A DNA stretch of 35,517 bases, taken from NCBI GenBank assembly GCA_036897445.1, contig JAYMTL010000169.1, positions 1 through 35,517 on the forward strand. The letters run 5' to 3'. Origin of the DNA: Pelargonium tetragonum. Its lineage: Eukaryota > Streptophyta > Magnoliopsida > Geraniales > Geraniaceae. Below the pieces are notes generated by a model. The model had not been told where the DNA came from. It saw only the letters and a list, made by a program, of their open reading frames with translations, and did no database searches. How positions within the stretch are numbered: the stretch's first letter is position 1; each line of letters opens with the position of its first letter. A program made the position numbers and the translations under genes. Shown one piece after another: positions 10,040 to 23,344 of the stretch.

Positions 10040-13000
10040 CCCTTGGAAAAGCTACAGACTGCCTAATCTACCTTTTAATTATCCAAAATTAAGGGGCTAG
10101 GTTCCACTTATGTACGAGCTGATAAAACCTGAAATTTGGAGTAACCGGAACTCCTAACTCTTTGATAACAAGGTTTGGCACTACTTAGATTTTGACTATA
10201 ATAAGTGTGCTCCTTTTATAATCTAGATTTATCCTTTATTTTGGCATTTAAACAAGGAATCCTCAAAGTTGCAATTTTCCAATAAGACACTGGCTTTACA
10301 CTCCTGGGAATTTTGAGCTAGCCTTATTCATTTTATTACATCTAACTTTTGCTATTAAAATAAAACCTTCTATAGTTGTTATAAATATACTAGTCTAATA
10401 GGATAGGAAAACCGGATCTTCATTATTGCTTAATAATTTAAAGCTAAAAGCGAAATAGTAAACTTGAGGAAAGCTCACTCTATAACCCCTGCCTACTATC
10501 CAATTTGTAACTTTTAAGACAACAGTTACAAAACTGAAATAAGTAAGAATACATTTAATCTCCCGTTAATTTAGTCGTTTAGGTTTCCTAGATTTTTGAT
10601 TGTTCAATCTCTAACAGATAGCTAAAACTGGAGGTAAGTTCTTTATAATAACTGTATCTCATACTTTACTTATTAAAGACTGGAATTTGTTTCTACTAGA
10701 ATAAAAAGAAACTTTATATCTTTAATTCATAGCCAAACCCGATCTTTCTTTTATAGGGCAAACTTACCTTATCTCAGGGATCCGTATATGGGAACTAAAA
10801 TTTTTTAGATCAGGTTTGGTTGTGCGAACAAAGGGAATTCAGTGTTTTGTCGTTTCGAATTGTTCCTTACTTGATATAGGATTCCTTAGTAAGTAAGGGG
10901 ATTTCTCTAATCGTGGGGAACTTGTAGAGACTTAAATCAATAAGGTATACTTACACTTTTCTACTCGATATCGGAAAAACATTTTTACTAAGGACAAGCT
11001 TGTAGTAAGATTTTTGAAAGAAATTAGGAAATTCTTGACGTATATTAGAAAGACTTAACTTTCTTTTATATTATATATTTGCTTCAAAGTTTATTTACCT
11101 ATACTATGTCCCATGAATTACCTCTAAAGCTTTTATTTTTCTGATTTGTCAACTGTACGGGGGATAAGACGGGGAATAAGGTTTCCCTTAAAATACAAGA
11201 AGGTTCAAGTTCGATTTATATTAGGAGTCTTTTTCTTTTCTTGCCGGATAAAAGTAATTAGGGGTTAGTATCTCGTATATAGCTTCTAGGAAAGTTATAG
11301 GTATCATCATAAAGGGCAGGGCTTTTTAAGAAACAGGGTGTCGCTATGATGAGTAAGAGAGTAGGGGTAGAGAAAAGAGTTATTACAAAAAACAGGAAAG
11401 CAAAAAAGAGTATTTTGATTATAACGTATCTATAATACTCACACAGAATTCCTTTCCTTCGGATGCCTCCAGTCGGTAACATAGACTCTTTCTAACCTTA
11501 TTAAGACCAAACTCTCCACTCCTTCTTTCTAATAAAGCATAGGGTACCTGGATCCAAAACTAGGGAATAAATCGGAAAAGTACTGGTTTCGAAAATATCT
11601 AAACTTAAATTGGAATACTTAGAGTTGGGGAACCTCATACTTAAAAACTAGGATTACCCCCTGACTTTTTTACTAAAAACTCTTTTTCATTCTTAAAAAA
11701 GAGTTCCTCTTCTTCATTCTCTTATTGCTATTAGGTACCAGGTCTCAATTCGCATTCTAACTTGACTTCACGGAATCATAACCAAAAATGAACTTAGACT
11801 TAGATGGAATGCTTTTTGTGAACGCAGCTCATAAACCCTTATATTCTGGTATTGCTCTTTAGCTACTAATTCCTATAGTAAGAGGAATGTAAACTTCTTT
11901 ATTATATCTCTAAGTATATATCCAATTTTCGTTGAGTCTCTCATTGTATTACAAAAGGGCTCCAGGTCTCCGTTTTCATTTAGTACTAAATAATCAAAGG
12001 CATTACGAAATCCTCCCCGGGAATTTTTTATTCTTAGTAAGTTGTATGTCGCAAGGCGTTCCTTGTAAACACGGGATAGCCCGAGTTGACCATTTATATG
12101 TTATTACCCATTAAGCTTCTTACGGAACTCACTAGTTCATATAGGTAGGACAACCTATAGGGTCCCATTAGAAATGGAGAAAGTTTTGTAAATTCTTAAC
12201 TTCGTACCTGGATTCCCGATAACGAGAAGTCTTACACTTCCCCTTCTTATATTGTATTTAGTATCAGCATTTGATTTGTAAATATAAAAATCAAAACCCC
12301 TTTCTCCTCTCTGCAAATAAACTAAAATTTAATACCGTGTAAGCTAATCGGATTGAGTTAAAAACTAGCTTTTAGTATTGAAATGGAATTCTATCAATGT
12401 AATCCGAAGAAGATAAGAAGACTCTGACTCCTTATTTATTATTAGAGTTTTTTGAGGCCTATGCAAGCACTTGACACCCCTATCTTCTGGAGTATTCTAG
12501 CTACTTGATATCACTTTGTACTGCTCCTTTCAGTTTTTAAAATGCAGAAACTTGTAAAGTTTTAACAAGCGAGTTCCATAGGTTCTAGATAAGCTTCTCT
12601 TCTTTCTGTAAGTTAACAAATTCTTATGGTTCAAATCCTGGTGGGCTTCGCTTAGAGCCTTATCATTTTGGAACATTCTTAATATCTTAAGTCGAATAAT
12701 CAAAGAAGTTATCTTACAAAGTTATGTACAGTCTGGTAGTATAATATCACAACTAGGTAGGAGGTACCATCACAAGAATTTAAGGGAAGAAAGATAATAT
12801 TAATTTAGACTCATCCTACAAGTCAATTTTAAAATAGAATTCTAGAATTCCGTATTACTACCACGAATTAAGTACTTGTCAATGCAAAAAAAGCTCTACT
12901 TGAATTAGTGCCTGCCCTAGTTTACATCTTCAATCAAGAGCAAAATAAAGAGTAATTCTTCTCTCAAATTGAGAAAAGTAGGGGTAGGATTTGACAAACG

Positions 13001-14814
13001 AGAATATACTAAATACTCTATAACAACTTCAATCGAACCTGCGTCTTCTAACTTCAGAGACAGTTTACCCGAGAAGTTATTAAGCGTGGATCCCTGTTCT
13101 ACAATAGCTGAGACTTCTTTTTCGAGACTCGGGATTCTTTTTATTGAAAATTTTTTATGTAAGTGATTTATTTAATGCACCATTAAAAGCTTAGCCAAAA
13201 CTACACCTTGTAAGACCATGGTTTTAAGTAGGTACGCGGCATACGACAGGATATCTTATCTGCAGAAGACAATTCGGGTTTAGTGTATGAAAAAAGAAGT
13301 TAAAGAGAAAGAAATTTAGACTCAATAAATATCATTGTGTAGTCCTTTTATACGAAAGAATTCTTCAAATTACAGATACCTATGGGGCTCCTAGAGAAGT
13401 TTTTGTATAGTATTTGGTCAGTACCTTGTATATACCAAAATATAGTAAACTTAGGCTTTATCTGATTCAAATAGATGGTTGTAAGTAATTCATATAATAT
13501 TAGGAGTTTGAAAGCCTTTCTCCAATACTAAATAACCGGACTCTTTAAATAGCCAAGAGCTTTGGTATTTACTAGTATACTAAAAAATTTATATAACCCA
13601 CAAATAGGGACTCCTTTTAGAATGAGAGTGGGAGAGGTATATTCCTGATATTAAGTTTTTAATTCACCCGTTTTCTTGGCACACGAGACATATTGGAAGC
13701 CTCACTACCATAAGAAGATTAACCCAAGGATCCTTTTTTTACTTAAACTCTATTATATATTTTTGAGTATTCTTCACCACGATATTTAATATCCATGTAT
13801 TTTCCACAAAAATGAACTCTATGTTAAACTGGTCAAAGCAAGTTTATATATGAAATCAAGCATAAAATTCTCACACAAGTCATACCTTAGGGGACAATCG
13901 TTACCAATCTAAAACTTAATTCCTTCAAAGGAAGCTCTGATCTAAAGGATTAAGCAAGATCAAGAAAGAGTAACGGATCCTCTTAATTGGATTCAAACCC
14001 TTTTGTCTCTACAAAGAGAGAGTGCCCGAATTGCTTATTTACTACCCCATTTATAAGCGAGGGGCCTACTAGCTACGAGATAACGGGCCTTGTTTACTTT
14101 CTATTAAGACGCGAATCCGGGATTTTCTATTTATGCTATGTCGGAACTCTTTCTGAATTAAGTTATTTCCTTAGTGTAGGGTAAATTTTAGGACAAACAC
14201 TCTTATCGATTCACTAGGCTTTTTTTAGTTTAAGTAGTCTATAAATATTCGGATTATAGAGAGTTTTATAGATAAAAAAAGCCAGAACCCTGTCCATGAC
14301 ACTATAGTACTGGCAGCGGTAGGAACGAACAAAGAATCCGGATGTACTAGAATAAGCAAATGGTAAAATGCTCTGAGTTTACAGTTTAATTGAATACTTT
14401 GAATCATTTCATTTCTATATTTACGTTGGTTTTCCACAATATAAAAAAGCCTCTAATATCCTTTTGAGCTATGCTCTTTCTCCTATATACCCTAAATCCA
14501 AGTCTACTTAACAAACTATTACTAGGTGTCAAGCGTAAGAATCTTCTTGTGCTCCTGATTTAGAGTTGTACTTCAGTAAACCCGTACTTACAGTTTGATG
14601 AAAACTTAACTTTACTAGACGGGAAACTCATGACTTTAGTTACTTCCTTCCCTAGCTTTATAATCCGAAACAGAAGACTAGAGAATACTTGAGACCGAAA
14701 GGAGTCCCCTTTTGCTTATTTAATACCTTTTTACCCACTCAAATAGCTGAGAAGTAAGCTATACAGACCAAAGACTATCCTTATCTTAGAATTTCCTCTT
14801 TTTTTATTAGCTTT

Positions 14815-15330
14815 TTTTAGCTATTTATACTTGCCACAATGTCTTTATTATCGGCAATCGGAAACCCATAAACAAAAGGAACACTAGTTAATAAGTTCCT
14901 ACTCTTCTTTCTAGCTAAACTCTCCATCTTAGGAGCTATATATATTCTGGGTATCCCTTGTTTCATGCCTTTCTTAAGACCTAGACTTCTTATCTTAGTC
15001 TTCAGTAGCCCCATTTTCTTTATTAGCCTGGGTAGCTTGAGTCCCTAGAGCTAGACCTGTACTCTGTATCTTGATAGCCTTCGTAGTCTTACAATACCCC
15101 TTATTAGGGAGACTCCCTTTCCTATGGATATGCGGCTTCCTGTTCCAGTCTGTACTACTTTTCTTCTTGGTATTATCTTACTTCGAGCCTATTTAGTTAC
15201 TATATTCAGTATTCTTTTAGAGTCTAAGTATTAGAGTGTAATAGATAAGTATTGTAGGTATTACTTGTTAAAGGTCTATTTCTCTCTTTGTTCTTATTAC
15301 TACAAAGAGGGGAGAAACCTTATAGATTAG
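14815..15330 (-). pseudogene. Codon-like island 2, degenerate, family unknown
   Basis: The minus strand reads as a basic, Arg/Lys-rich product with little of the A/T-run texture around it. The last piece, about 15014-14817, is an uninterrupted 65-codon frame beginning MGLLKTK; the upstream part in the same frame is interrupted. Short peptide words VSLI and APK recur in island 3. At DNA level it shares with island 3 ttgttcttattacta (15288-15302 and 22562-22576), tcttaggagcta (14927-14938 and 22755-22766) and a 12/13 match to ttataagggagac (15101-15113 and 22722-22734). The order of these words differs between the islands. I do not recognise the family. A retroelement remnant is possible, but no catalytic motif is visible. 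Confidence 0.3.
15288..15310 (+). repeat. 23-bp repeat shared with 22562-22584, copy 1
   Basis: A match of 21 of 23 bases (ttgttcttattacta, then caaagagg here and tagagagg in the other copy). Both copies lie at the edge of codon-like islands 2 and 3. Confidence 0.75.
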
Positions 15331-18300
15331 AGGTAGGTTGTTCTCATAGTAAAAGATAGTTTTAAGAGAAGTTTATAGATAAATAACAAGGAAAGACTAA
15401 ATACAAAACCTTTATAGTCCTATCTAAGGGGGGTATTCTATTCTATAAAGAAAGATCAGAGAATCCAAGGTAATGTAATTAAGGGGGAAAGCCTCAAATA
15501 TGAAAATAGGGATAAGGTTCTCTTGTAAGCGGGCCTTTATAAAATAAATCATAAGCATAATTTAAATTCTATAATGCTCTTGGATGACTAAAGAAAAAGA
15601 TTATAGGTTCAAAAAGAATAGGAGTTCCCTATAGGTCGAGGCTTTATCTATAAGAAGGAAAACCTGGAATAAATTGGAGTAGGGCTTATAAAATGTAGGA
15701 AAAAGCCACAGTTAACCAACTAACATAAATACTATAATTTTTTGATTAGATCTCCTATTTTACTTACAAGAAAGACTCCGAGCTCCCGATAAAAACTCTG
15801 GAAGTTTCGCTAATTCGAGGAGGTTCTAGCAGTCCTATATTTTATCCTTAAGGGTTTCTAATATAATATTGTGCCTTTAATCCCATACAAGTTTACCAAG
15901 GGCTTTTAGTAGAGTATTACAGGTAGGAAAACACTACAAAGGACCTTATTTAGAGTTCTCTTATGACTTTAGGAAAATGGGAAAGATTCTATAGTGTACA
16001 TCTGAGAGGGACTTTCCAGGGCAAGGTAAAAGATAGTTCAGGAAACGCTTTATAAAAAAAAGCTTTTGTCATAAGGTTTTTGTTTCCGGGATTGTTAGCA
16101 CTGTATCCAAAAGGTTTAGGGATTCCCGGCTAGCTAATTAAGCTTGTCCTTTTACAAAATTTTGGGAAAATCCGTTATTTATGAATAGAATACAAAGTTG
16201 GTTTAAGGTCTCTTGGGGTTTGTCGAATATTAGTACCTCAATATAATTTATAATTACCCGTTAATTAAATAAAGGACTCTTCTCCTAAAAGCTACCTTGC
16301 GTACTAATAACTAATAAGGGAGCCCCGTTTCATAAAAAATGTACTTCTTGATTTTCACTTTACATGGTTTAGCCAACTCTTTTATTAAGTAGTTGCCGTA
16401 TACTTTTGTACAGCTCTTAAGCGCGGGCAGATATATAGTAGACGTATTCGAGTTATAAGATTTTTGAGACTCTGTCAATGAAGTTAAACAAAGCTTCCTT
16501 CCGGATTTCTTCTTGGGCGGGATCCGCTTCTGTTGTTTATTATTTTTAAGGTTCAAATTGGGTGCCCGAATAAAGTTCATGGAGTACAAATTCCAGAGTT
16601 AAACCTATCTTCAAGTACGGGTAGAGTCCTTTTATTCTTTTACGAAAAATTTTTGTATTGTATGACAAGTCAAAGTCCCAATATTTTTATATTCTCATTT
16701 CTCCTCAATCTAAAATGAAAACGAAAGGGAACCCTATTTTCGGGGCATTTTACATATGTTCCTACAAAAGAAAAAGATTTATGGTCAAAAATTCGATCTA
16801 TTATTTCTTTTTCAATTTTTGATTTAAGTTTCTGATTTCAAAAAGCAAGGAGTTACAGAGCTTAGAGACGAATGTAAGACAACAAAATAGAAAGTTAGTA
16901 GATACTCTATTAGAAGCTCGAGGAGCTTCTACCTCTACTTAAGCTTTTTAATTACAAAGCACCCCTAATTGGAGAAAAACTAACTAAATAAGGGGATGAA
17001 ACCTAGGGAATAAAAGTATAGTGCATAGCGAGAAAATCCTATATTAACGCCTGTTGCCTTAAGCCATAACCCTTCTGGCATAAAGAAATCCTTAAAACAA
17101 GTAAAGCCACTCAATTAATAAGAGGGCACCTCCTCTCTCTCAAAGAGTTTAAAGGCCCTTCCGAAACCTTACCCTATGTTTGCGCAATATCTAAGAAATC
17201 CAAGTTGAATGTTGAATAAAGTATAGAATTTTTTCAAAGGACCCCGTGCAGAGTATAGCATACAAAATACTACGATCTCTCCGTATTTTGTGAGTTTTTA
17301 TCAAGATTAATTATTAATTAGAAAAGGGATTTTTTACCTTATGGATATTCAGGCTCTCTTTTAGAATTCCCCCGACTACTATACTATTATATATTCCAAA
17401 AAAATGCTCCGACTTAGGACTAATACAAGTACAACAGCTCCTCTGTTGAAGAAAATTAGTATTTCCATTCTTGTATTTTAGTTGGCCGAACTCCTTTTTA
17501 TTCCTATAAGTGTATATGCTACTAACTTCCGCAAAGAAATTTTGGTGAAAGTCTTACTTTCTTTTTATCCTAGAGAGTACTCTATAAATTATTGACTTTG
17601 GTAGTTATATGATTTTATGATAAGTTTTTATGAAGTCCTGGTCAGGTAGAAGTAGGTCTTTCAAGTTGTATCAAATAAAGTCTAGTCTCCGGATGCTCGT
17701 ATTAGTAAGTATAGTGCTTGGTCAGTTCGTTAATAGGGTATCTGCTATACAGGGCCCTTGGTTTCGAAACAATAGAGTGTGGGCCTCTTAGCCGTATATT
17801 ATTATAGTATACTCTGTTTCCTGATTCAGAACCGGGCTATTTGGGATAAATATCGATTCTGTAACTTTAAAGAATTTCTTATAAAAGGAAGATAAGTATT
17901 TCCACTCTCCCCTGGACTTGACTATTATCTGAAAGGAATTCTATAAATAAATAGTAAAATCGGGTTCTCAAACTCAAATTTTCTATCATACATTAGTTTA
18001 TAACAACTAGAAGGATCCGTTTGCAAGATGAGTTACTTTCCCGGCAAGCTTTAGTGCATACATTTAAGAGCTAAACTTTATATGGCCACAAAGGTTATAA
18101 CAAGGATTAGGATAGCAGACAAATGCTAATTTAAGGAGAAAAGCAACAAATAAAGTAAGACAATATGCAATTTGGGATTTTAGAGTTTAATTAAAAGGGT
18201 TAAGGCAAAATATTGCATCAAATAAGAAAAAGTAATAAGTCTGTCCCTCACTCCTCAGCTAATTAGCAAGACCCATAAATAAACCAGGCCCCTTTCGAAT

Positions 18301-20523
18301 TAATCCGGACTCATTATCTCTAAACTTTTTCTGCTCAAAAAAGCATAATATATTAAATTAAATATTCTAAGGATTCTTCCACTGAGAGGGAGTCCTAGCA
18401 AGTTTAGCGTAGGAAGCTGAAAAGAAACTAACTTAGTAGGGGGCTAAAAAGGGCATTAGCTAGCAGCTGTAGCAGAGAATAAAGTTTGGTAATTAATCCT
18501 AACATGAAAACATTCTTTTAGCTAAATCCTGTACAAAGGGAACTTGTGCTGATTAATTTTGTAATATTCTTTTTTTTGTATTTACTATCAGGTCCCGAGG
18601 GCTTTTTAGTATAAGTTATTTTTATGTAAATCTTGATCGAGCAACCTTAAATCGCGCGCCAAGTCAGTAGTACAGGGCTTGCTCTCCAATGAAGCGGAGC
18701 TCTCTTTGATTGATAACCAGTAAATTTTATTTGGGGTTTTAATCTGGATTTGACTACACGAAATCAAAGCTTCAAGTTTCCCTATAGTATTAGGGCTTAC
18801 CCGTTTCCATTGGGAATTTGAACCAACCCTGTCAACAAATTTCAAAATTAGAAAAATTTCTCCTTCTCCTACAAATTAAGAGCGCTTTCGAGTTTACTAC
18901 AGTCCTATCCTTAAGCTCCTCCACTTGTATTTAGCGAGTACCCTTTTCAGTGTCTAGAAGCCCGCAAAAGTATATATATAAGGTTGAACTTGAGTTTTCG
19001 TACGTGGCCGGTAAAAAAGATATTCCATTAAAGTCAGTTACAGAAGGCTAAAGCCTCTTTTTTATTAAGGCAAAGTTTTCTATGAGTAGCTCCGAAATTA
19101 ACAAGCCTAGAAGAGAACCCTTTTTGTATAACCCATCGTCAGCACTATTCCACAGCTGTGACAGCACTCAAACCTAAGAATGAATTCTATCTTTTTTCTT
19201 GATTCAAAATATCTACAAGAACTCGCAGGGATTTACTCAGGGCATTCTTGCTTAAGTTACATATATTCTATCAATCGCTAGGGCACCCGATTTTCTCCAT
19301 TCTCGTGAAAAAGGTATACTACTTCAAAGCGTCCGAAAACGCAGTGAATAAACAAAGGGAAGAAGTTATCATACATGAAACTAAAGCAGGTTATAGTGCA
19401 CGTAAAAGGCCCTTACTCTTTTAAAACCCACGCGCTCTGTCTATTCCTTTTAATGTCTAACAAGTATTACCTAACTACTTATAGATCTAGATTTTGACAG
19501 TCAGTAAAGGTACTTATAACCCAAACCCAGCTAGGTATTTTGCATTTATACCAGAATTTAGAGAACTTAAAAACTAGGAAACAGGATTTCTCGAAGCGGG
19601 TCGATATATCTTATATAGCTTTTCCGGACCTCCACAACTTACACGCGTTGTTGTTCACACTTCAATTCTAACTAAGACACGGCGCTCTCGAGAGTTAAAA
19701 CGCTAAATAATATAGGAATACCCGCTTACTCTTGAATTGAAGTTGTAAAGCCAAACTAAAAAGGACTTCAATTAGCTCTAAACAAGGGCAAGGCCTTACA
19801 AAAGCAACTATTACTAAAGAATAGAAAATAAGAAAGGGGGTTCTGCACTCACTGCTTATTGACTTATTTCTTAGGAGCTTTAATCTTCCTAATCTTTTGA
19901 AGCTATACCCCCCTTTTTTTATATACATCCCTTATTTACCTCTCCCTGATTAATTGAATTATTCTTGTTACGAGCTCTTACTTCTAATTACCTAAGACTT
20001 TGCTTTGTACAAGATTTCTTAATTCCCTAATTTTTATACTAAGCTTCCCCTGGATTCTTTAGATTTAGTAAGAAAACTTGTACATAACCAGAAAGGAAAT
20101 AATGAATAGGCAACTACCCCCTGCTATATTATATATCAGATTCCTTGTGATTCTAGCGAAACCCATTAAGAAGATAGTCTTATTCCTAGCTTTTACTCTT
20201 TTAGAGTAGAGAACCTCCTGCAAAAGGATTTGCCTTTCTTTATATAGATTTTAATTCTTCCGAATTTCATTCCTAGAGCTAGGGGAATCAAATCGACTTA
20301 GACTTTATTTTCTATCCTAATAGATCCTGGAATATCAAAATTGTAACTTATGTTTTGGATTTAAAAGTCCTTTTAGAAAAGTTTATAGGGATTCTTCTTT
20401 TTCTATTTCTAATTTTTGAGCCTTAAGTGGTTTTTTAAGATTAAGAATATGAAATCAAAGTCAAAGCATTGGTGGCCTTGTAGTGTAAGGTGTTCTATCT
20501 GTATTAAATACTAATAGACTATC

Positions 20524-20540
20524 TAAGGACTTGAACCCTA
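20524..20540 (-). other. tRNA T-arm-like hairpin, no complete tRNA
   Basis: Read on the minus strand, TAGGG-TTCAAGT-CCTTA forms a five-pair stem (one G-T wobble) around a seven-base loop with the canonical TTCAAGT of a T arm. I looked for an acceptor stem and anticodon arm at the right distance upstream. The sequence begins with a tagcttagatgg word like a D arm, but the acceptor strands do not pair. It may be a fossil of a tRNA or tRNA-derived element, or chance. Confidence 0.25.
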
Positions 20541-20664
20541 ACGCCTCTGCTCTTTCCAGATTCGATTTAACAATTATGGAAGCCCCATCTAAGCTACTCA
20601 CAAATTTTCGGTTTAAAGTATGTTAAAAAGTTTAACTAGAGCTTTTGCTTCCAGGATTGTTACG

Positions 20665-20681
20665 TAATATATCATATATTA
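20665..20681. repeat. 17-bp odd-centred palindrome
   Basis: The sequence taatatat-c-atatatta is perfectly symmetrical around a single central c. In A/T-rich DNA such symmetry arises easily, so it is noted as structure only. Confidence 0.5.
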
Positions 20682-22539
20682 TATAGGAGAATCGACCCCT
20701 TATTAGTATTTAACTAGGCAGCTTCCTATAAGTACAACAAAAAAAGTTCTAGCTCTATCGGGGTCTCCTTACCTTAGAAGCCTAACAGTTTTTTGTAATA
20801 TAATTTTTATACCTCCGTGGCTCACTTATTCCTATAGAAAGAGTCTCGAGCTCACTATTTCACACACACAATGTATCCGTCAATTTCTTTCTAGTTCAAC
20901 CCTAAGGGGGGGACTCTCCGCTAATTGTAAAAAGAGGGAGTTGCTCCATTACAAATCCTTCTTCTTTATTATTTCCCAGTTTTCTTTATAATATTAAATA
21001 AAGGACTCTCTGAAGTACCTTTCGTTAATGAGTTACAAATAGTATATCATCACCAACTACTAAAACCAAGAAATTCTCCGATTCATAAACCGCTTTGAAG
21101 CCTTTACAGCTTTTGAGAGGGGTCCCTTAGATTAGAGAAGAAAGGCTTTTTATACGCTACTATGGGAACTGCCTTGTAATTATTAAATAGGTATAACGGA
21201 TAGAAGTAGAAGTATAGAAAAAGGTACGATTTGAACCGACTTTCGTTGCTGAAACAAGGCTCTTTGGGGTTGGAAACAAATTCTAAAATACGACTTGACC
21301 CCTGTCTTTTATTCGCTTAGGGTTTCTAGAAGCTGACAGGGGACTCCTAAAACCGCACTATTATTTATCTTACAGCAACCTACCAAGGATACACATCCGA
21401 AGTCCGTGATTTTAATTATACGTAAGTAAGCTCTTTTTTAAAAGGCATATATTGGCATAACAAACTAGGAAAGGCCCTTAAGCTTGAGTAACAAAAACAA
21501 AAGAGCTGGAAATTTCAATGCCGAAGTGAATACCTGTTCTGATATGGGGCTTGTTTTGCTTGTTGCTTTTGTTAAGAAAAGGACTTTTCCTAAATTATAT
21601 AAAGAAAATTGCTTTGACTTTTTCTTACTCTTACTAAAGAGACTCTAATTTGCTCCTTTTAGAAACTACAGTTTTATATAGTATTACAACTGGAACTGAG
21701 CCTACGACCTATGCTCGCTGGGGTTCGCTTGACTAAGGTAAGCCATGATTCGGTACTGAAATTTTAAAACACATCATAAACACCCTTAAAGTTCCTTAGT
21801 TTAATATTAAGACTCTTGAGTTATACTAAAAAATCCCCTTTTTTTAATTAAACTCTAATTAATTAGAAGTATGGATGAGGACGATTTACTTCTCTAAACT
21901 TCAAAGAGTCCTTTCAAGCCTTAAGTTAGCAATCCCAAAATACGCAATGGATAAGCTGTCTATATTTAAATGTATAACCCACCTTTACTTCTCCACCAGT
22001 AAGGCATCCTTTTGAATTATCTAAGAAACTGTGAGAAGAGACCCCGGCTTTATGCCTATATAAAAGTTTCACCGGTTTCCTATAACAAAAAGGGGTTAAT
22101 TCCTAGTTACTTATCTAACTCTTCAGGCAAAATTACTCAAGTACTTATTGTACCCTATAGCAAAGGATTTCTAATTAACAAAGTTTGACTTATCTTGAAT
22201 TCGAAGCTGCACAAAGTACAAAAACCCAGTTTCAGAGTAAAGTTAATAGGAAACTTCTTTTTTAATATTCATTTTCTTTTCGAGGAATACGAGTTAATCC
22301 GCTCTCGATAGAAAAAACTCACGAGGTTTAAAAACCTGGCCACAACTATAAATTAACATATTTAGGGCGCTTGTTAGACTCTAAATATCCAAGACTAAAA
22401 TATTCTTTTTACTCTCGATATTTACAAAAAGCTATGCTTCAGCTCTAAATTTTAAGGAGGCTCTTGTTAATAACAAATTTCTTGCCTAATTGGAACATAA
22501 AGAATAAAGAATTCTTTGTAAAGTACCTTGCGATTGTCT

Positions 22540-22840
22540 TATTTAATAAGGCATATTCCTCTTGTTCTTATTACTATAGAGAGGATACTGACCTTAGAAG
22601 ATATAGGATTGGTAATTCTAGATAAACCTACTTATACCATAGGAACACCGCTTATTTGCAATCTTCATACTCTGTACCTGCGTACCTTTCTTAGCAGCTA
22701 TTTTTATTAAATCTCCTATCTTTATAAGGGAGACAGTAAGTGAGGTAATACCTGTCTTAGGAGCTAACTATGTATCTTAATTAGGCTCTTCCGTAGTCGA
22801 CTTCTCTTGATACTCTTCTGAGTCTTTCTGGCTAGACCCC
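22540..22840 (-). pseudogene. Codon-like island 3, degenerate, family unknown
   Basis: The minus strand reads as an acidic Ser/Glu/Thr stretch, then a segment with words APK, VSLI and KKGT and a high content of Ile, Lys and Ala, interrupted in places. VSLI and APK recur in island 2 and KKGT in island 4. The DNA words it shares with island 2 are listed there. The composition differs from the flanking A/T-run sequence, and the shared amino-acid words lie in a consistent strand relation to the shared DNA words, so an old coding origin is plausible. The family is unknown to me and no catalytic or zinc-binding motif is visible. Confidence 0.3.
22562..22584 (+). repeat. 23-bp repeat shared with 15288-15310, copy 2
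   Basis: 21/23 identical to 15288-15310, in the same orientation and about 7.3 kb away. Confidence 0.75.
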
Positions 22841-23327
22841 CTTAAAATGGGGTAATCCAACCGTAATACTTAGACTCTTTTTTATTAGTTACTATACAAC
22901 TTCTATATAAGTATAAAAGAGCTAAAGTTGTGAAATTAAAGGGACATCAAAACAGGTTTTTTGTTTCCATAGGCAGACTTTGATATCAATTATAAGGAAA
23001 GATTCTCTTTCCCCTCAATTTTTCAAAAACTCCGCAGTGAAAAAGTATGAAATTAATACAAGAAACGACTTTGACTTATTAGCTAATAAGAATCCTTTGC
23101 GCATATTTTTCTGAAATAAAGCTGAAACCCAAGTATCAAAAAAGAATATGTAAGAAAGAACTTTCAATTGTTATACTTCTATACCCTGTGCAAACCTTTA
23201 AATGAATGTTAATGAAATCAAACACACTCTTTTTATAAAGTCTCAAACAACTAAACAGCAAGGGGTGCTTTGGACTCTCTAAATTGTAAAGAAGACAAAA
23301 AATATTGACATCTATGAAACCCTGCAG

Positions 23328-23344
23328 GAACCCAGATTATAGAA
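23328..23344 (+). repeat. 17-bp word, copy 1 (one mismatch to 26673-26689)
   Basis: The word gaacccagattatagaa here and gaacccaggttatagaa at 26673-26689. The internal cccagat resembles the left end of the 38-bp repeat (caatcccagata) and its 30 kb relative, so all may be fragments of one unit. Confidence 0.55.

Larger units (their letters stand above)
3990..14814. other. AT-rich gene desert with dispersed G/C-core palindromes
   Basis: No gene, tRNA or rRNA is recognisable in these 10.8 kb. The sequence is a monotonous alternation of A/T runs and short G-run/C-run cores, for example at 4211 (gggggtcc), 4807 (ggatcc), 4929-4942 (14-bp palindrome), 6431 (ggatccc), 7946-7954 (ggggtcccc), 8108 (ggttcc), 13728 and 13975 (ggatcc). 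Cores are often preceded by aaa and followed by ttt. Open frames here do not exceed 74 codons and are within chance expectation. A 15-bp tandem duplication (6651-6680) and the first copy of a 38-bp repeat (8079-8116) are the only other structures I can define. Confidence 0.5.
15330..22539. other. AT-rich gene desert, second segment
   Basis: Seven kilobases with no recognisable gene. The texture is the same as in 3990-14814, with G/C cores at for example 16320, 16520 (cgggatccg), 16726 (gggaaccc), 17751-17758 (agggccct), 18013 (ggatcc) and 21119 (ggggtccc). The longest open frame of the window is here (minus strand, 16589-16311, 92 codons, Lys/Ser-rich) but it shows no motif, no signal and no neighbouring gene. 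Other structures are a near-palindrome at 20665-20681 and a tRNA T-arm-like hairpin at 20524-20540. Confidence 0.5.

Noticed and set aside
12625-12650. ggttcaaatcc word resembling a tRNA T loop
   Set aside because: The five bases on each side of the loop do not pair beyond two positions, and no acceptor or anticodon arm is present.
13980-14184. 65-codon open frame on the plus strand with two nearby Cys residues
   Set aside because: The two Cys near the start do not form a zinc-finger pattern with later residues, and the length is unremarkable.
16311-16589. 92-codon open frame on the minus strand, the longest in the window
   Set aside because: Length is within chance expectation, the product is Lys/Ser/Asn-rich as AT-rich random sequence predicts, and no domain, signal or neighbouring gene supports it.
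21225-21265. gatttgaaccgactttcg on the plus strand, like the 3' half of a minus-strand tRNA
   Set aside because: The T stem does not pair and the anticodon arm is only four pairs with poor geometry.
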